Shown: positions 26,197-35,297 of the stretch, piece after piece | Layout: the number at the start of each line of letters is the position of its first letter | Numbering within the stretch: position 1 is the stretch's first letter | NCBI GenBank assembly: GCA_900767875.1 | Contig: CAAGAT010000072.1 | Coordinates: forward strand, 1-46,926 | Direction of reading: 5' to 3' | DNA: 46,926 nt | Source: an uncultured Sutterella sp. | GTDB lineage: Bacteria > Pseudomonadota > Gammaproteobacteria > Burkholderiales > Burkholderiaceae_F | Notes under the pieces: model-generated | What the model saw: only the letters and a program-made list of their open reading frames with translations | Databases searched by the model: none | Told to the model about the DNA's origin: nothing | Translations under genes and position numbers: made by a program

Positions 26197-26235
26197 TAAA
26201 AACGGCCCGCGGGAAAAGCTTTTCCGAACGGGCCG
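26197..26235 (-). terminator. Terminator-like hairpin between lpxA and lpxB
   Basis: On the minus strand CGGCCCG pairs with CGGGCCG around an inner GGAAAAGCTTTTCC palindrome, followed by TTTTTATG. It should reduce read-through from lpxA to lpxB, implying a promoter close to lpxB or partial termination. Confidence 0.65.
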
Positions 26236-26258
26236 GCGTTGGGGCCGTGTGCGGCGCC

Positions 26259-27053
26259 TTACGGGCGCACGATGCCGCGGGTGTTGACCCGCACAAAGTC
26301 GGGCATGGCCCGCAGGATGGGCTTGTCTTCTTCGGGCGCCTCGGCAATGTAGGCGTCCATGACCTCGAGGGCCTCGGCCGTCGTGCGGCCTTCCAGGTAC
26401 AGGGTCTTGTAGAGGGCCTTGATGCGGCCGATGGTCGCGCTCGAGTAGCCGGCGCGGCGCAGGCCCACAAGATTGAGGCCAAAACTCTTGGCCGGGTTGC
26501 CCGAGCAGATCACGTACGGGGGCAGATCGTGCGTCAGGCCCGACACGCCCCCCGTCATCGAGTGCGTGCCCACGTGCACGAACTGATGCACGCCCGTCTG
26601 ACCGCCGATGACGGCAAAGTCGTCGACGTGCACGTGACCGGCGAGGGCCACGTTGTTGGCGATGATGATGTCGTTGCCCACCACGCAGTCGTGGGCCACA
26701 TGCACGTTGGCCATGAGCAGGTTACGGCTGCCGATGCGCGTGATGCCCTGATCCTGCACCGTCCCGGTCGAGAGAGTGCAGTTTTCGCGCACGATGTTGT
26801 CGTCGCCGATTTCAAGGTACGTCTCTTCGCCCTTGTACTTTTTGTCCTGCGGTTCGCACCCCACGGAAGCGCCCTGGAAGAAGCGGTTGCGGCAACCGAT
26901 CGTGGTCAGTCCCTTGACGACCACGTGGCTTTCCAAGACGGTCCCGGCGCCGATGCGCACGTGAGGCCCCACCATGCAGAACGGACCGACCTCGACGTCG
27001 TCGTCAAGCTCGGCTCGGATATCGATGATGCTGGAATGATGGATTTTGGCCAT
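26259..27053 (-). CDS. lpxA: UDP-N-acetylglucosamine acyltransferase LpxA
   Basis: A cytoplasmic trimer of 264 residues with left-handed beta-helix hexapeptide repeats through residue 190 (for example VGPHVRIGAGTVLESHVVVKG). The catalytic histidine is in NVHVAHDCVVGNDIII, and the C-terminal helical region carries GLNLVGLRRAGYS. It starts lipid A synthesis by O-acylating UDP-GlcNAc. The length fits the family. Confidence 0.95.
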   Translation of the reverse strand: MAKIHHSSIIDIRAELDDDVEVGPFCMVGPHVRIGAGTVLESHVVVKGLTTIGCRNRFFQGASVGCEPQDKKYKGEETYLEIGDDNIVRENCTLSTGTVQDQGITRIGSRNLLMANVHVAHDCVVGNDIIIANNVALAGHVHVDDFAVIGGQTGVHQFVHVGTHSMTGGVSGLTHDLPPYVICSGNPAKSFGLNLVGLRRAGYSSATIGRIKALYKTLYLEGRTTAEALEVMDAYIAEAPEEDKPILRAMPDFVRVNTRGIVRP

Positions 27054-27150
27054 GACGATCCTTTCGTCGGGCTGCGCGAGCCCGAATCAGTATGCGGCGT
27101 CTGTGCCCGCGGGGCACAGCGCTTTCGTTCTTTCTTTAACCACGAATAAT

Positions 27151-27182
27151 AGCGCACGAGGGCCCAAAGCCTTCGTGCGCTT
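27151..27182. terminator. Hairpin between fabZ and lpxA
   Basis: AGCGCACGA at 27151-27159 pairs with TCGTGCGCT at 27173-27181, a 9-bp perfect stem. T residues follow on the plus strand but the minus side has only ATTATT. Possible attenuator within the operon. Confidence 0.4.
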
Positions 27183-27208
27183 TGTTTCACGCGGTAAGTG
27201 GCGAAGTC

Positions 27209-27667
27209 TTATTCGTCGACGGCGCGGCGGGCGCACATGAGCTTGGCTTCGCAGGCGACCTTGCCGTCCACGAGGGCCCGGGCTTCGTACCAGCCGATGC
27301 CGGCGCGGGCCTTGAGGAACTTGCACTCGAAAATGAGCTGATCGCCGGGCTGCACCACCTTCTTAAAGCGCGCTTCGTCGATGCCGGCAAAGTAAAAAAG
27401 AGCCTTTTCCTTGCGTTGCTCTTCCGTGAGGTGCGCAATGGCCAGAACGGCGCAGGCCTGCGCCATCGCTTCGATGATGAGCACGCCGGGCATCACCGGA
27501 TAGTCGGGGAAGTGCCCCGTAAACTGCGGCTCGTTTGCCGTGACGTTCTTGAGAACCTTGCAGGTCGTGTTGTCCTGGCTGATTTCAAGGACGCGGTCGA
27601 TCAGCAAAAACGGAAAACGATGCGGCAGGATCCGCATGATGTCGTGAATGGTTTGAGTCTGAGCCAT
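27209..27667 (-). CDS. fabZ: 3-hydroxyacyl-ACP dehydratase FabZ
   Basis: A hot-dog fold enzyme of 152 residues. The active-site HFPDYPVMPGVLIIEAMAQA carries the catalytic His and Glu, and ILPHRFPFLLIDRV begins the domain. It dehydrates 3-hydroxyacyl-ACP in fatty acid synthesis and competes with LpxA/LpxD for 3-hydroxyacyl-ACP, which explains its place between lpxD and lpxA. Confidence 0.95.
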   Translation of the reverse strand: MAQTQTIHDIMRILPHRFPFLLIDRVLEISQDNTTCKVLKNVTANEPQFTGHFPDYPVMPGVLIIEAMAQACAVLAIAHLTEEQRKEKALFYFAGIDEARFKKVVQPGDQLIFECKFLKARAGIGWYEARALVDGKVACEAKLMCARRAVDE

Positions 27668-27808
27668 TGGTCTTGCTTGATGCCGCCTTCTTTGGGCGGA
27701 CGTTGGAGTTTTCTACAAAAGGGTTGTCAGTGCGATCGAGCCGCGCGGGCGCCTTGAGGCAACCCGCGCCGCGCGAAAAATGTTAACACTCGCCGGGCGC
27801 GGGCCGCG

Positions 27809-28882
27809 TCAGCTTTTCGGCTGAAGGGCCGCCAGGCGCGTTTCCAGATCCTTGATCTGCTTGCGCATCTTCGGTAGGTTCATCAAGAGCACGGCCGTGC
27901 GCTCAAAGTCGCGGTGACCCATGGCCGGGAAAAAGCCCGTCATGACCTTCTCGTCCTTGTGCCAGCTCATGAGGCTCGTCGCCGGCCCCACGCTCGTGCC
28001 GTCCGGAATCGTGATGTGGCCGTTGATGTTGGCCGCCCCGCCGATGATGCAGTGGCTGCCGATCTTGGTGGATCCGGCCACGCCCGTGCAGGCGGCCATG
28101 GCCGTGCCCTCGCCCACGCGGCAGTTGTGGCCGAGCTGAATCTGGTTGTCGAGCTTGCTGCCCTTGCCCACGACGGTGTTGTCCAGGGCCCCGCGGTCAA
28201 TCGTGGTGTTGGCGCCGATTTCCACGTCGTCTTCAATGACCACGCCGCCGATCTGCGGAATCTTGACCCAGTGACCGTCCAGGGGGGCAAAGCCAAAGCC
28301 GTCGGCGCCGATCACGCAGCCCGAGTGCAGGATGCAGCGCTTGCCGATGCGGCAGCGATGGTACACCGTGACGTTGGCGTAAAGGATCGAATCGTCGCCC
28401 ACGACCGTGCCCTCGCCCACATAGGCGCCCGGGTACACGCGGGTGCGCTCGCCGATGACGGCGCCGGCGGCCACCGTGGCCCCGGCCTCCACCACGGCCG
28501 AGGCGGCCACCTTGGCCGTCGGGTGCACGTGGGCGCCCTCACGGATGCCGCCTTCGGGCAGCGGCGCGCGGGTCATCACCTGCAGCGCATAGGCAAACCA
28601 GGCGTAGGGGTTCTTGGTGAGCACGACGGGACGATCGGGCCCGGCCTCGCCGTACATGGCCTGGGCGTCCGTGGGCGAAATCACCAGCACACCGGCCTGC
28701 GAAGAGAGCGCCTGGTCGCGGTACTTGGACTGCGCCAGGAAGGCGACGGTGTCGGGCGCGGCGTGGTCCAAAGGCGCAAACGTGCGCACCGTCAGATTTT
28801 CGGCGCCTTTGACGGGCGTGCTCGTGAGTTTTCCCTGCGAGAGCGTGTCGATCGCGGCAATGAGCGCATCAATGCGAAACAT
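27809..28882 (-). CDS. lpxD: UDP-3-O-acylglucosamine N-acyltransferase LpxD
   Basis: A protein of 357 residues. The N-terminal uridine-binding domain (residues 1-105) is followed by many hexapeptide repeats (for example GATVAAGAVIGERTRVYPGAYVGEG). The catalytic His region is DGFGFAPLDGHWVKIPQIGGV, and a C-terminal coiled helix ends at residue 357. It adds the second acyl chain in lipid A synthesis. Confidence 0.95.
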   Translation of the reverse strand: MFRIDALIAAIDTLSQGKLTSTPVKGAENLTVRTFAPLDHAAPDTVAFLAQSKYRDQALSSQAGVLVISPTDAQAMYGEAGPDRPVVLTKNPYAWFAYALQVMTRAPLPEGGIREGAHVHPTAKVAASAVVEAGATVAAGAVIGERTRVYPGAYVGEGTVVGDDSILYANVTVYHRCRIGKRCILHSGCVIGADGFGFAPLDGHWVKIPQIGGVVIEDDVEIGANTTIDRGALDNTVVGKGSKLDNQIQLGHNCRVGEGTAMAACTGVAGSTKIGSHCIIGGAANINGHITIPDGTSVGPATSLMSWHKDEKVMTGFFPAMGHRDFERTAVLLMNLPKMRKQIKDLETRLAALQPKS

Positions 28883-28905
28883 GACTGAAAATTTCCTTCG
28901 AAAAG

Positions 28906-28940
28906 AAAGCCGCGCGGACTATCTTGGTCAGCGCGGCTTT
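28906..28940 (-). terminator. Terminator-like hairpin between skp and lpxD
   Basis: AAAGCCGCGC at 28906-28915 is exactly complementary to GCGCGGCTTT at 28931-28940. On the minus strand TTTCTTTTC continues after the stem, as in an intrinsic terminator, so bamA-skp and the lpx genes may be separate or partly separated transcripts. Confidence 0.7.
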
Positions 28941-28998
28941 GTCGGACGGATGCGAGCCCCGGCGGGGCTCGGCCTGAGGATGGCTCGATCAGCCGCGC

Positions 28999-29502
28999 TT
29001 ACTTGGCGGGCTTGTTGAGTTCCTTGATCACGTCCTGCGTGATGTCCACCTTCGGGCTCACCCAGATGGCGTCCTGAATGATCAGGTCGTACTTCTGCTT
29101 CTTGGCGATGTCCTGAATGATGCGGTTGGCGCGCTGCAGAATGATCTGGCTTTCTTCGTTGGCGCGCTGGTTGCGCTCTTCGATGAGGGCGCGCTGACGG
29201 CGCGAGATGTCGCGTTCGGTCTCGGCCAGCGTCTGGCGCTGCTTCAAGCGTTCGCTTTCGGTCATCACGGGGCTGTCCTTTTCGAACTTCTGGGCGCGGG
29301 TGCGGAAGTCGCGGATGTCGCGATTGAGCTCGTCTTCACGCTTTTTGAAGTACGTCTTGAGCTTTTCCTGGGCGGCGACGGCAGGAGCCGATTCGGCCAG
29401 AATCTTGGCCGGAGAAACCAAACCGATCTTGAAATCGGCGGCAGCGGCCGAACCGCACATCACGACAGCTGCGGCGGAAGCCGCCAGAATTTTCTTAAGC
29501 AT
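28999..29502 (-). CDS. skp: Periplasmic chaperone Skp/OmpH
   Basis: A protein of 167 residues with a Sec signal peptide (MLKKILAASAAAVVMCGSAAA). The mature part is the OmpH/Skp domain: FKIGLVSPAKILAESAPAV, then a long charged coiled coil of residues 45-135 forming the tentacles. It holds outer-membrane proteins soluble before delivery to BamA, encoded immediately upstream. Confidence 0.93.
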   Translation of the reverse strand: MLKKILAASAAAVVMCGSAAAADFKIGLVSPAKILAESAPAVAAQEKLKTYFKKREDELNRDIRDFRTRAQKFEKDSPVMTESERLKQRQTLAETERDISRRQRALIEERNQRANEESQIILQRANRIIQDIAKKQKYDLIIQDAIWVSPKVDITQDVIKELNKPAK

Positions 29503-29644
29503 CTTGTTGTTTCCTTTTGATCCTGAAAGTCTTTGTCGGCTTCAAAGGCCTGCGCGCATCTTATAGAAGGCGCGGCCCGTTGTGCCGCACGAAAAGGTTA
29601 CACGGCGTGTCTGAGTCAAGAAGGCCGGACACGCCCGGGCGTGA

Positions 29645-29675
29645 GGCAATGGAGAAATTTTAGTCCCCCATTGCC
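29645..29675. terminator. Hairpin just past the bamA stop
   Basis: GGCAATGG at 29645-29652 pairs with CCATTGCC at 29668-29675, within 10 bases of the bamA stop. No T run follows on the minus strand, so it may stabilise an mRNA end or separate bamA from skp. Confidence 0.5.
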
Positions 29676-29680
29676 GTGCA

Positions 29681-32026
29681 TTAGAAGCCCGTACCGATTT
29701 GGAACTGGAAGCGCTGCGTTTTGTCTTCGTCCTTCTTGTTGAGCGGGAAGGCCAGCGAGAACTTGAGCGGGCCAAGGGGGGAAATCCAGGCCACGCCGAA
29801 ACCGACCGAGTAGCGCAGCTGGCTGAAGTCCATGTCTTCGCGGTAGTAGCCCGACGAGCTCGAATCGCGCCGGTAGCCCCAAACGTTGCCCGCGTCGAAA
29901 AAGAGCAGGCCGCGCAGGGTGCGGTCGGCGCCGGGCAGCGGCGTCAGAAGTTCGGCCGAGAAAATGAACTGGCGGTCGCCGCCCAAGCGGTCGCCGTTGG
30001 TGTCGCGCGGACCGATGGACGAGGTCTCAAAGCCGCGCACCGAACCGATGCCACCCGCGTAGAAGTTCTTAAAGAACGGATACATCTTGTCGTCGTACGT
30101 GTCGCCGTAGCCGAGCTGCATGTTCATGCCCAGCGTCCAGGACTTGGAAAGCGGCATGTACTGCGTGATCTGGTAGGTGGCGCGGTAGTAGCGCTGATCC
30201 CACACGGGCATGGCAAATTCGCCCGAAAAACGCTGATAGCGGCCGCGGGTCGGCGCCAGGACATTGTCTCGCGAGTCGCGCGACCAGCCGATGGTCAACA
30301 GCGCGGCCTTGGGCGCGTCGCCGTATTCCTCCTCGTAGGTCCAGTAGCGATAGGGCGAGTTGTTGTTGCTGTCGCCCGCGATGGCGCCCTCTTTCGTGCC
30401 GCGCAGGTCGACCTTGGTTTGTTCGATGCGCGCGCCCAGGAATACACGGTCGAGTTCGGTTACCGGCACGCCGAAGCTCAGACCGGCGCCGAGCGTTTCG
30501 TAGGCCACGTTTGAGACGTCGAGCTCTTCGAGGTCGACGCGGCGGTCATACAGATCGATGTGGCGGCTGATGCCCTCGGGCGTGATGTAGGGTTCGACAA
30601 GGCTCACGGCGTAGGTGCGCGTGCTCTGGCTGGTATTGACTTCAATGCTGAAGGACTTGCCCGAACCAAAGACGTTGTCCTGGGCAAAGCCCGCCGACAG
30701 GATCACGCCGTCGGCGGTCGAATAACCGGCACCCAGGGAGATCGAGCCCGTGGGACGTTCCTTAACGTTGATTTCAAGGTCGACCTGATCGCGGGTGCCC
30801 TCCACGGGCTTTGGTTCGGCCGTGACCTGTTCAAAGTAACCGAGACGGTCGATTCGATCGCGCGAAATCTTGACCTTATCGCTGTCGAACCACGCCGATT
30901 CGTACTGGCGCACTTCGCGGCGAATCACGTCGTCGCGCGTACGGCTGTTGCCCGTGATGTTGACGTGACGCACGTAGGCGCGGCGGCCCGGGTCGACGAG
31001 CAGCACCACGTTGACCGCATCCTGCCCCTCGACGGGCACCGGATTGGGCGTGACGCTTGCAAAAGCGTAGCCCAGGGCCGAGTACTTGTCGGCGATCGCC
31101 TTGGTCATCTCCTGGATGCGTTCGGCGTTGTAAATATCGCCCTTTTCGAACTTAACGAGCGGCTTGACCTCGTCTTCGAGGCCGAGCATGTCGCCGGAGA
31201 GGGTTATGTCGTTGACCGTGTAGCGCTTGCCTTCGGTCACGTTGATCGTGATGAAAATGTCGGACTTGTTGGGCGCCACGGACACCTGCACGCTGTCGAC
31301 CTTAAAGTCGAGGTAGCCCTGATTGAGGTAAAAGCTGCGCAGCGTTTCCAAGTCGGCCGAAAGCTTTTCACGCGAGTATAGGTCGCGCTTGGTGTAAAAG
31401 CTCGACCACTTGTGTTCGGCCAGCTGCATCTGATCGGCCAGATCGTCCGAGTCGAACACCGTGTTGCCCACGAAGCGGATCTGCTTGATCGACGAGGCCG
31501 AGCCTTCGTCCACGTTGATCGTGATGCGAACGCGGTTGCGCTCCAGGGGCGTGGCCGAGGTCTTGATGTCCACGCCGTAGTAGCCCTGCGAGAGGTACTG
31601 ACGGCGCAGTTCCTGGTCGGCGCGCTCGAGAATCGAGTGGTCGAAGATGCGGCCTTCGGCCAGACCCACGTCGCGCAGGCTCTTTTCGACGCCGTCCTTA
31701 TCGAAGGCCTTGATGCCGTTGGTTTCAATGGCGGCCACGGCCGGACGTTCGATCACGTTGACGACAAGCACCGTGCCGTCGACGGCCAGGTCAATGTCGC
31801 GGAACAGCCCGGAGGCGTAGAGCTGGTGAATGGCTTCGGCGCCGCGCTCGGGGTTGTATTCGTCGCCGACGCGAAACGGCAGATGCGAGAAAACCGTACC
31901 GGGCTCAGTACGCTGAATGCCTTCGACGCGGATGTCGGTGATGGTGAAGACCTGAGCGGCGGCCGAGGCGGCCATCAGAGCCGACACGGCTCCTGCCAGG
32001 ACTGTTTTGAGGAACGTTCCCGTCAT
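29681..32026 (-). CDS. bamA: Outer membrane protein assembly factor BamA
   Basis: A protein of 781 residues counted from the ATG at 32026, where the signal peptide MTGTFLKTVLAGAVSALMAASAAA begins; a longer in-frame start exists but adds only polar residues. Five POTRA domains span about residues 25-420 (FTITDIRVEGIQRTEPGTV at the start). A 16-strand barrel follows, with the VRGF lid motif (GIGSVRGFETSSIGP) near residue 660 and a C-terminal Phe (FQIGTGF). It inserts outer-membrane proteins, and its neighbours skp and lpx genes are the standard partners. Confidence 0.96.
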   Translation of the reverse strand: MTGTFLKTVLAGAVSALMAASAAAQVFTITDIRVEGIQRTEPGTVFSHLPFRVGDEYNPERGAEAIHQLYASGLFRDIDLAVDGTVLVVNVIERPAVAAIETNGIKAFDKDGVEKSLRDVGLAEGRIFDHSILERADQELRRQYLSQGYYGVDIKTSATPLERNRVRITINVDEGSASSIKQIRFVGNTVFDSDDLADQMQLAEHKWSSFYTKRDLYSREKLSADLETLRSFYLNQGYLDFKVDSVQVSVAPNKSDIFITINVTEGKRYTVNDITLSGDMLGLEDEVKPLVKFEKGDIYNAERIQEMTKAIADKYSALGYAFASVTPNPVPVEGQDAVNVVLLVDPGRRAYVRHVNITGNSRTRDDVIRREVRQYESAWFDSDKVKISRDRIDRLGYFEQVTAEPKPVEGTRDQVDLEINVKERPTGSISLGAGYSTADGVILSAGFAQDNVFGSGKSFSIEVNTSQSTRTYAVSLVEPYITPEGISRHIDLYDRRVDLEELDVSNVAYETLGAGLSFGVPVTELDRVFLGARIEQTKVDLRGTKEGAIAGDSNNNSPYRYWTYEEEYGDAPKAALLTIGWSRDSRDNVLAPTRGRYQRFSGEFAMPVWDQRYYRATYQITQYMPLSKSWTLGMNMQLGYGDTYDDKMYPFFKNFYAGGIGSVRGFETSSIGPRDTNGDRLGGDRQFIFSAELLTPLPGADRTLRGLLFFDAGNVWGYRRDSSSSGYYREDMDFSQLRYSVGFGVAWISPLGPLKFSLAFPLNKKDEDKTQRFQFQIGTGF

Positions 32027-32680
32027 GTGTTCTTTTGGTATGGGTTGTCGATGCGTGCGCAAAACCGCTCTCGGCGGCCGTGGCGGGCCGAAAGCGCGAT
32101 GGGCTCACTCAAATTGCCGCGTAAGTTTACCTCGAGGAGAACTTTCAGAGAAGGCGTTTTTCCAATTAGATGTTTCCGACACTCCCTCCGATTGATGAAA
32201 ACGAGGTTTCCGAAGCACAGCACGTGGGTTTACCCTTGATAAACGGATCCGGCACCCGGCTCGGTTAAGTCCGTCAGAAATTCTGTGTCTCAGGAATAAT
32301 CGGAGCCCCGGCCAGGGTACACCTTACGGACACAAGCAAAAAGAGCACCGGACGTTCCCGCCGCACAAAAAAAACGAAAACACGCCGTTTGACGAATCGA
32401 TTGACCGATAGGTCAACGAAGTACCGACAAAACGCAGGAAATCTTCTCAACGGCGGCCAGGCCCTTTTCCGCACGCCGCACCGAGGTCATGCTCCGGGGC
32501 GAAACGGACGCGCATCAGAAAGGCATTGCCGCCGCGTCCGAAGAGACTGATGGTGCCGGACGAGCCACTGAAATAAGAGACCGGTCCGGGCAACAATTCG
32601 CCCGCCCGCCCCTGTCCCCGAAACGGGAGACGGAGCGAACGGGCGATCCCCTCGCACTGCAAGGCAAAGCAAGCGCCGGG
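32027..32680. other. Intergenic region between bamA and the aconitase gene
   Basis: No gene is recognised in about 650 bases. An inverted TCGCCCG/CGGGCGA pair with an inner CCCGTTTCGGG hairpin occupies about 32598-32646, just past the aconitase stop, and may mark its transcript end. A short TTG-start open frame at 32447-32662 on the minus strand shows no family features. The usual rseP/dxr genes upstream of bamA are absent. Confidence 0.4.
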
Positions 32681-35053
32681 TTAGGCCGCCTTCTTCTTGT
32701 TTTCACGCAGCATGTTCAGAGCCGAACCGTAACGGAACCACTCGAGCTGGCGTTCGTTGTAGGAGTGCCGCGTCATGAATTCGTCCTTGGTGCCGTCCTC
32801 GTGGAAGGCGACAACCTTGACGCTCTTGCCCGGGGCCAGATTCTTAAGGCCCATGATCGTGAGCGTGTCCTTTTCACGGATGCGTTCGTAGTCGGCCGGG
32901 TTTTCGAACGTCAGCGCCAGGATGCCCTGCTTTTTGAGATTGCTCTCGTGAATGCGGGCAAAGCTGCGGGCGATGATGGCCTTGACGTTGAGGTAGCGCG
33001 GTTGCAAAGCGGCTTGCTCGCGCGAGGAGCCCTCGCCGTAGTTTTCGTCGCCGATGATGATGCTGTAGCCGCCCGCGTTCTTGTAGCTCATGGCCGTGTT
33101 GTAAACCGAGCCGTAGACCTTCTTTTTCTGGTCCCAGACCGTATCGAGCTTGCCCGGCACGAAAGCGTTGGTGGCCACCGAAAGGGTGTACTGGCTCATC
33201 TTCGGGATGTTGCCCACATACTGGATGCGCCCCGGGCAGATGTGGTCGGTCGTGCACTTTCCCTTGACCTTCATCAGCAACGGCAGGCGCTTCATATCCT
33301 TGCCGTCCCAGGCCGGGAACGGCGTCAGAAGCGCAATGCGGTCACTCTTGGGATCGACCACGATATCCTTGGTCTTGAACGTCGGTTCCGTGCAGCCGCT
33401 TTGAGCGCGCGCATAACCCTTGGCGGGCAGTTCGCGGCCCTTGGCGGTCGCAAACTTAAAGTCTTTGCCCGAGGGAGTCTTGATCGTGTCGGTCAGCGGG
33501 TTGAACGAGAGCGAACCGGAGAAGGCGTACGCCACGGCCATATCGGGCGAGACGAGGTACGACTCGGTGAGCGGGTTGCGGTCGTTGCGGGCCTTGAAGT
33601 TGCGGTTGAAGGCCGCCACGATCGTATTCTTGCGCTTGGGGTTGTTGGGACGGGCCCACATGCCCACGCACGGACCGCAGGCGTTGGCCAGAATCGTCAC
33701 GCCGATCTTTTCGTAAACGGCCGTCAGACCGTCTCGGTCCATCGTGGCCTTGATCATGTTCGAACCCGGAGCCAGATACATCGGGCACTTGGGCTTGAGC
33801 CCGGCGGCCACGGCCTGACGCACGAGGTCGGTGGCGCGGGTGATGTCCTCATAAGAGGAGTTCGTGCACGAACCGATGAGCGAAGCTTCGACCGGATTGC
33901 TCAGATTTCGGCTCTTGACGTTGTTCCTGACCTCCGAGAGGTTCATCGCAGCATCGGGCGTAAAGGGCCCGGAAACTTGAGGCTCGAGTTTGTCGAGATC
34001 GATTTCGATGACGCGGTCGTAGTACTTCTTGGGATTGGCGTACACCTCGGGGTCGGCGCGCAGATCGGCCCGCACCTTGTCGGCCATCGCCACGACTTCG
34101 CCGCGGCCGGTCATGCTCAGGTAGTCGCGGATATGATCGTCGTACGGGAACACGGAACTCGTGGCGCCGAGTTCGGCGCCCATGTTGCCGATGGTGGCCT
34201 TGCCCGTGGCCGAAATGCATTCGGTTCCTTCGCCGAAGTATTCGATGACGGCGTTGGTGCCGCCCTTGACCGAGAGAATGCCGAGCACCTTGAGGATGAT
34301 GTCCTTGGGGGTGGTCCAGCCCTGCAGCTTGCCGGTCAGATGCACGCCGATCACCTTGGGCACGAGCAGTTCCCACTCCATGCCGGCCATGCAGTCGACG
34401 GCGTCGGCGCCGCCCACGCCGATGGCCATGCCGGCCAGACCCGAGCCGTTGGGCGTGTGCGAGTCAGTCCCCACGATCAGACAACCCGGATAAGCGTAGT
34501 TTTCAAGGGTTTCCTGGTGAATGATGCCGGCGCCGGGCTGCCAGAAATCGCACCCGTATTTGTCGCTGACGTCGCGCAGGAAGTCGTAGACAACCTTGTT
34601 TTCACGATCGCCGATCATCAGGTCGTGCTTGGCGCCCTTGTCGGCCAGGGTCAGGTGGTCGCAGTGAATCGACGTGGGCAGCGTCACCTTCGGGAAGCCC
34701 GCAAGCATGAACTGCAGCATGGCCGTCTGCGCGAGCAGGTCCTGCATGATGAGGTGGTCGGGACGGAAATACGCGTACTCACTGCCGCGGCGGAAGGCCT
34801 TGGCGCTGTTCATGTCGAACAGGTGCGCGAAAAGAACCTTTTCCGCGTGCGTCAGCGGACGACCGAAGGCCTTGCGCACGGTAGCCACGCGATCGGCGTA
34901 ACCCGAGTAGAACTTGCGCAGCGCTTCGATGTTGCGCACCGGGCGGTTAAAGCCCGGATCCTGCACGATGACGGCGGCGGGCGTATGCAGGGGCATCGTG
35001 GCGGCCACGGCGGCCGAAGCCTGAAGCAGCGTGCGGCGGGAAATGTTTGTCAT
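32681..35053 (-). CDS. Aconitase (mitochondrial type) with a Tat signal peptide
   Basis: A protein of 790 residues of the mitochondrial aconitase family. The catalytic set is intact: IHCDH at 129-133, cluster cysteines C396 (GSCTNSS), C459 and C462 (CGPC), the NRNFKARND arginines near 484-489, CTTDHI near 600, and GEGSSRE at 673-679 with the catalytic Ser and Arg. The oddity is the N-terminus: NISRRTLLQASAAVAATMPLHTPAA matches a twin-arginine signal (S-R-R-x-L-L) with a hydrophobic stretch and small residues before a possible cleavage site near residue 27. Family members in the cytoplasm lack this. It would interconvert citrate, cis-aconitate and isocitrate outside the cytoplasm. It is divergent from the response regulator gene. 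Confidence 0.9.
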   Translation of the reverse strand: MTNISRRTLLQASAAVAATMPLHTPAAVIVQDPGFNRPVRNIEALRKFYSGYADRVATVRKAFGRPLTHAEKVLFAHLFDMNSAKAFRRGSEYAYFRPDHLIMQDLLAQTAMLQFMLAGFPKVTLPTSIHCDHLTLADKGAKHDLMIGDRENKVVYDFLRDVSDKYGCDFWQPGAGIIHQETLENYAYPGCLIVGTDSHTPNGSGLAGMAIGVGGADAVDCMAGMEWELLVPKVIGVHLTGKLQGWTTPKDIILKVLGILSVKGGTNAVIEYFGEGTECISATGKATIGNMGAELGATSSVFPYDDHIRDYLSMTGRGEVVAMADKVRADLRADPEVYANPKKYYDRVIEIDLDKLEPQVSGPFTPDAAMNLSEVRNNVKSRNLSNPVEASLIGSCTNSSYEDITRATDLVRQAVAAGLKPKCPMYLAPGSNMIKATMDRDGLTAVYEKIGVTILANACGPCVGMWARPNNPKRKNTIVAAFNRNFKARNDRNPLTESYLVSPDMAVAYAFSGSLSFNPLTDTIKTPSGKDFKFATAKGRELPAKGYARAQSGCTEPTFKTKDIVVDPKSDRIALLTPFPAWDGKDMKRLPLLMKVKGKCTTDHICPGRIQYVGNIPKMSQYTLSVATNAFVPGKLDTVWDQKKKVYGSVYNTAMSYKNAGGYSIIIGDENYGEGSSREQAALQPRYLNVKAIIARSFARIHESNLKKQGILALTFENPADYERIREKDTLTIMGLKNLAPGKSVKVVAFHEDGTKDEFMTRHSYNERQLEWFRYGSALNMLRENKKKAA

Positions 35054-35168
35054 GTCTTTGCTCTCCTATGGGTGAGGCGGTTCGTTGTCATGTGCGGCCT
35101 GGCGCCGCTTGGGATGCGGCGGCGGAACCGACCGCTTGTTCAACGAGGCTAAGTCTCGCCCCGAGGCG

Positions 35169-35201
35169 TACCTAGGCATACCCCCTTGCCGTCATAAAAC
35201 A
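35169..35201. promoter_or_regulatory. Shared box in the aconitase/regulator divergent promoter region
   Basis: The word TACCTAGG at 35169-35176 and the box CCCCTTGCCGTCATAAAACA at 35182-35201 recur almost unchanged between the sensor kinase and flavin reductase genes (CTCCTTGCCGTCATACAACA at 37854-37873 and TACCTAGG at 37874-37881). They are candidate binding sites for the response regulator encoded at 35298. Confidence 0.6.
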
Positions 35202-35297
35202 CGCGATAAAACCGATCGGCCGAGTGCGGCACATGCTAAAGTCGGTCGCATCCGATGACTTTGAGGACGCCGCCCCGCGAGAGCCGGCGCAAACGAA

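Noticed and set aside
32447..32662. 71-codon minus-strand frame just after the aconitase gene
   Set aside because: It starts with TTG, has no clear ribosome binding site and overlaps a GC-rich inverted repeat, so it is probably non-coding.
32489..35152. 887-codon plus-strand open frame opposite the aconitase gene
   Set aside because: It is a shadow frame created by the codon bias of the minus-strand aconitase.
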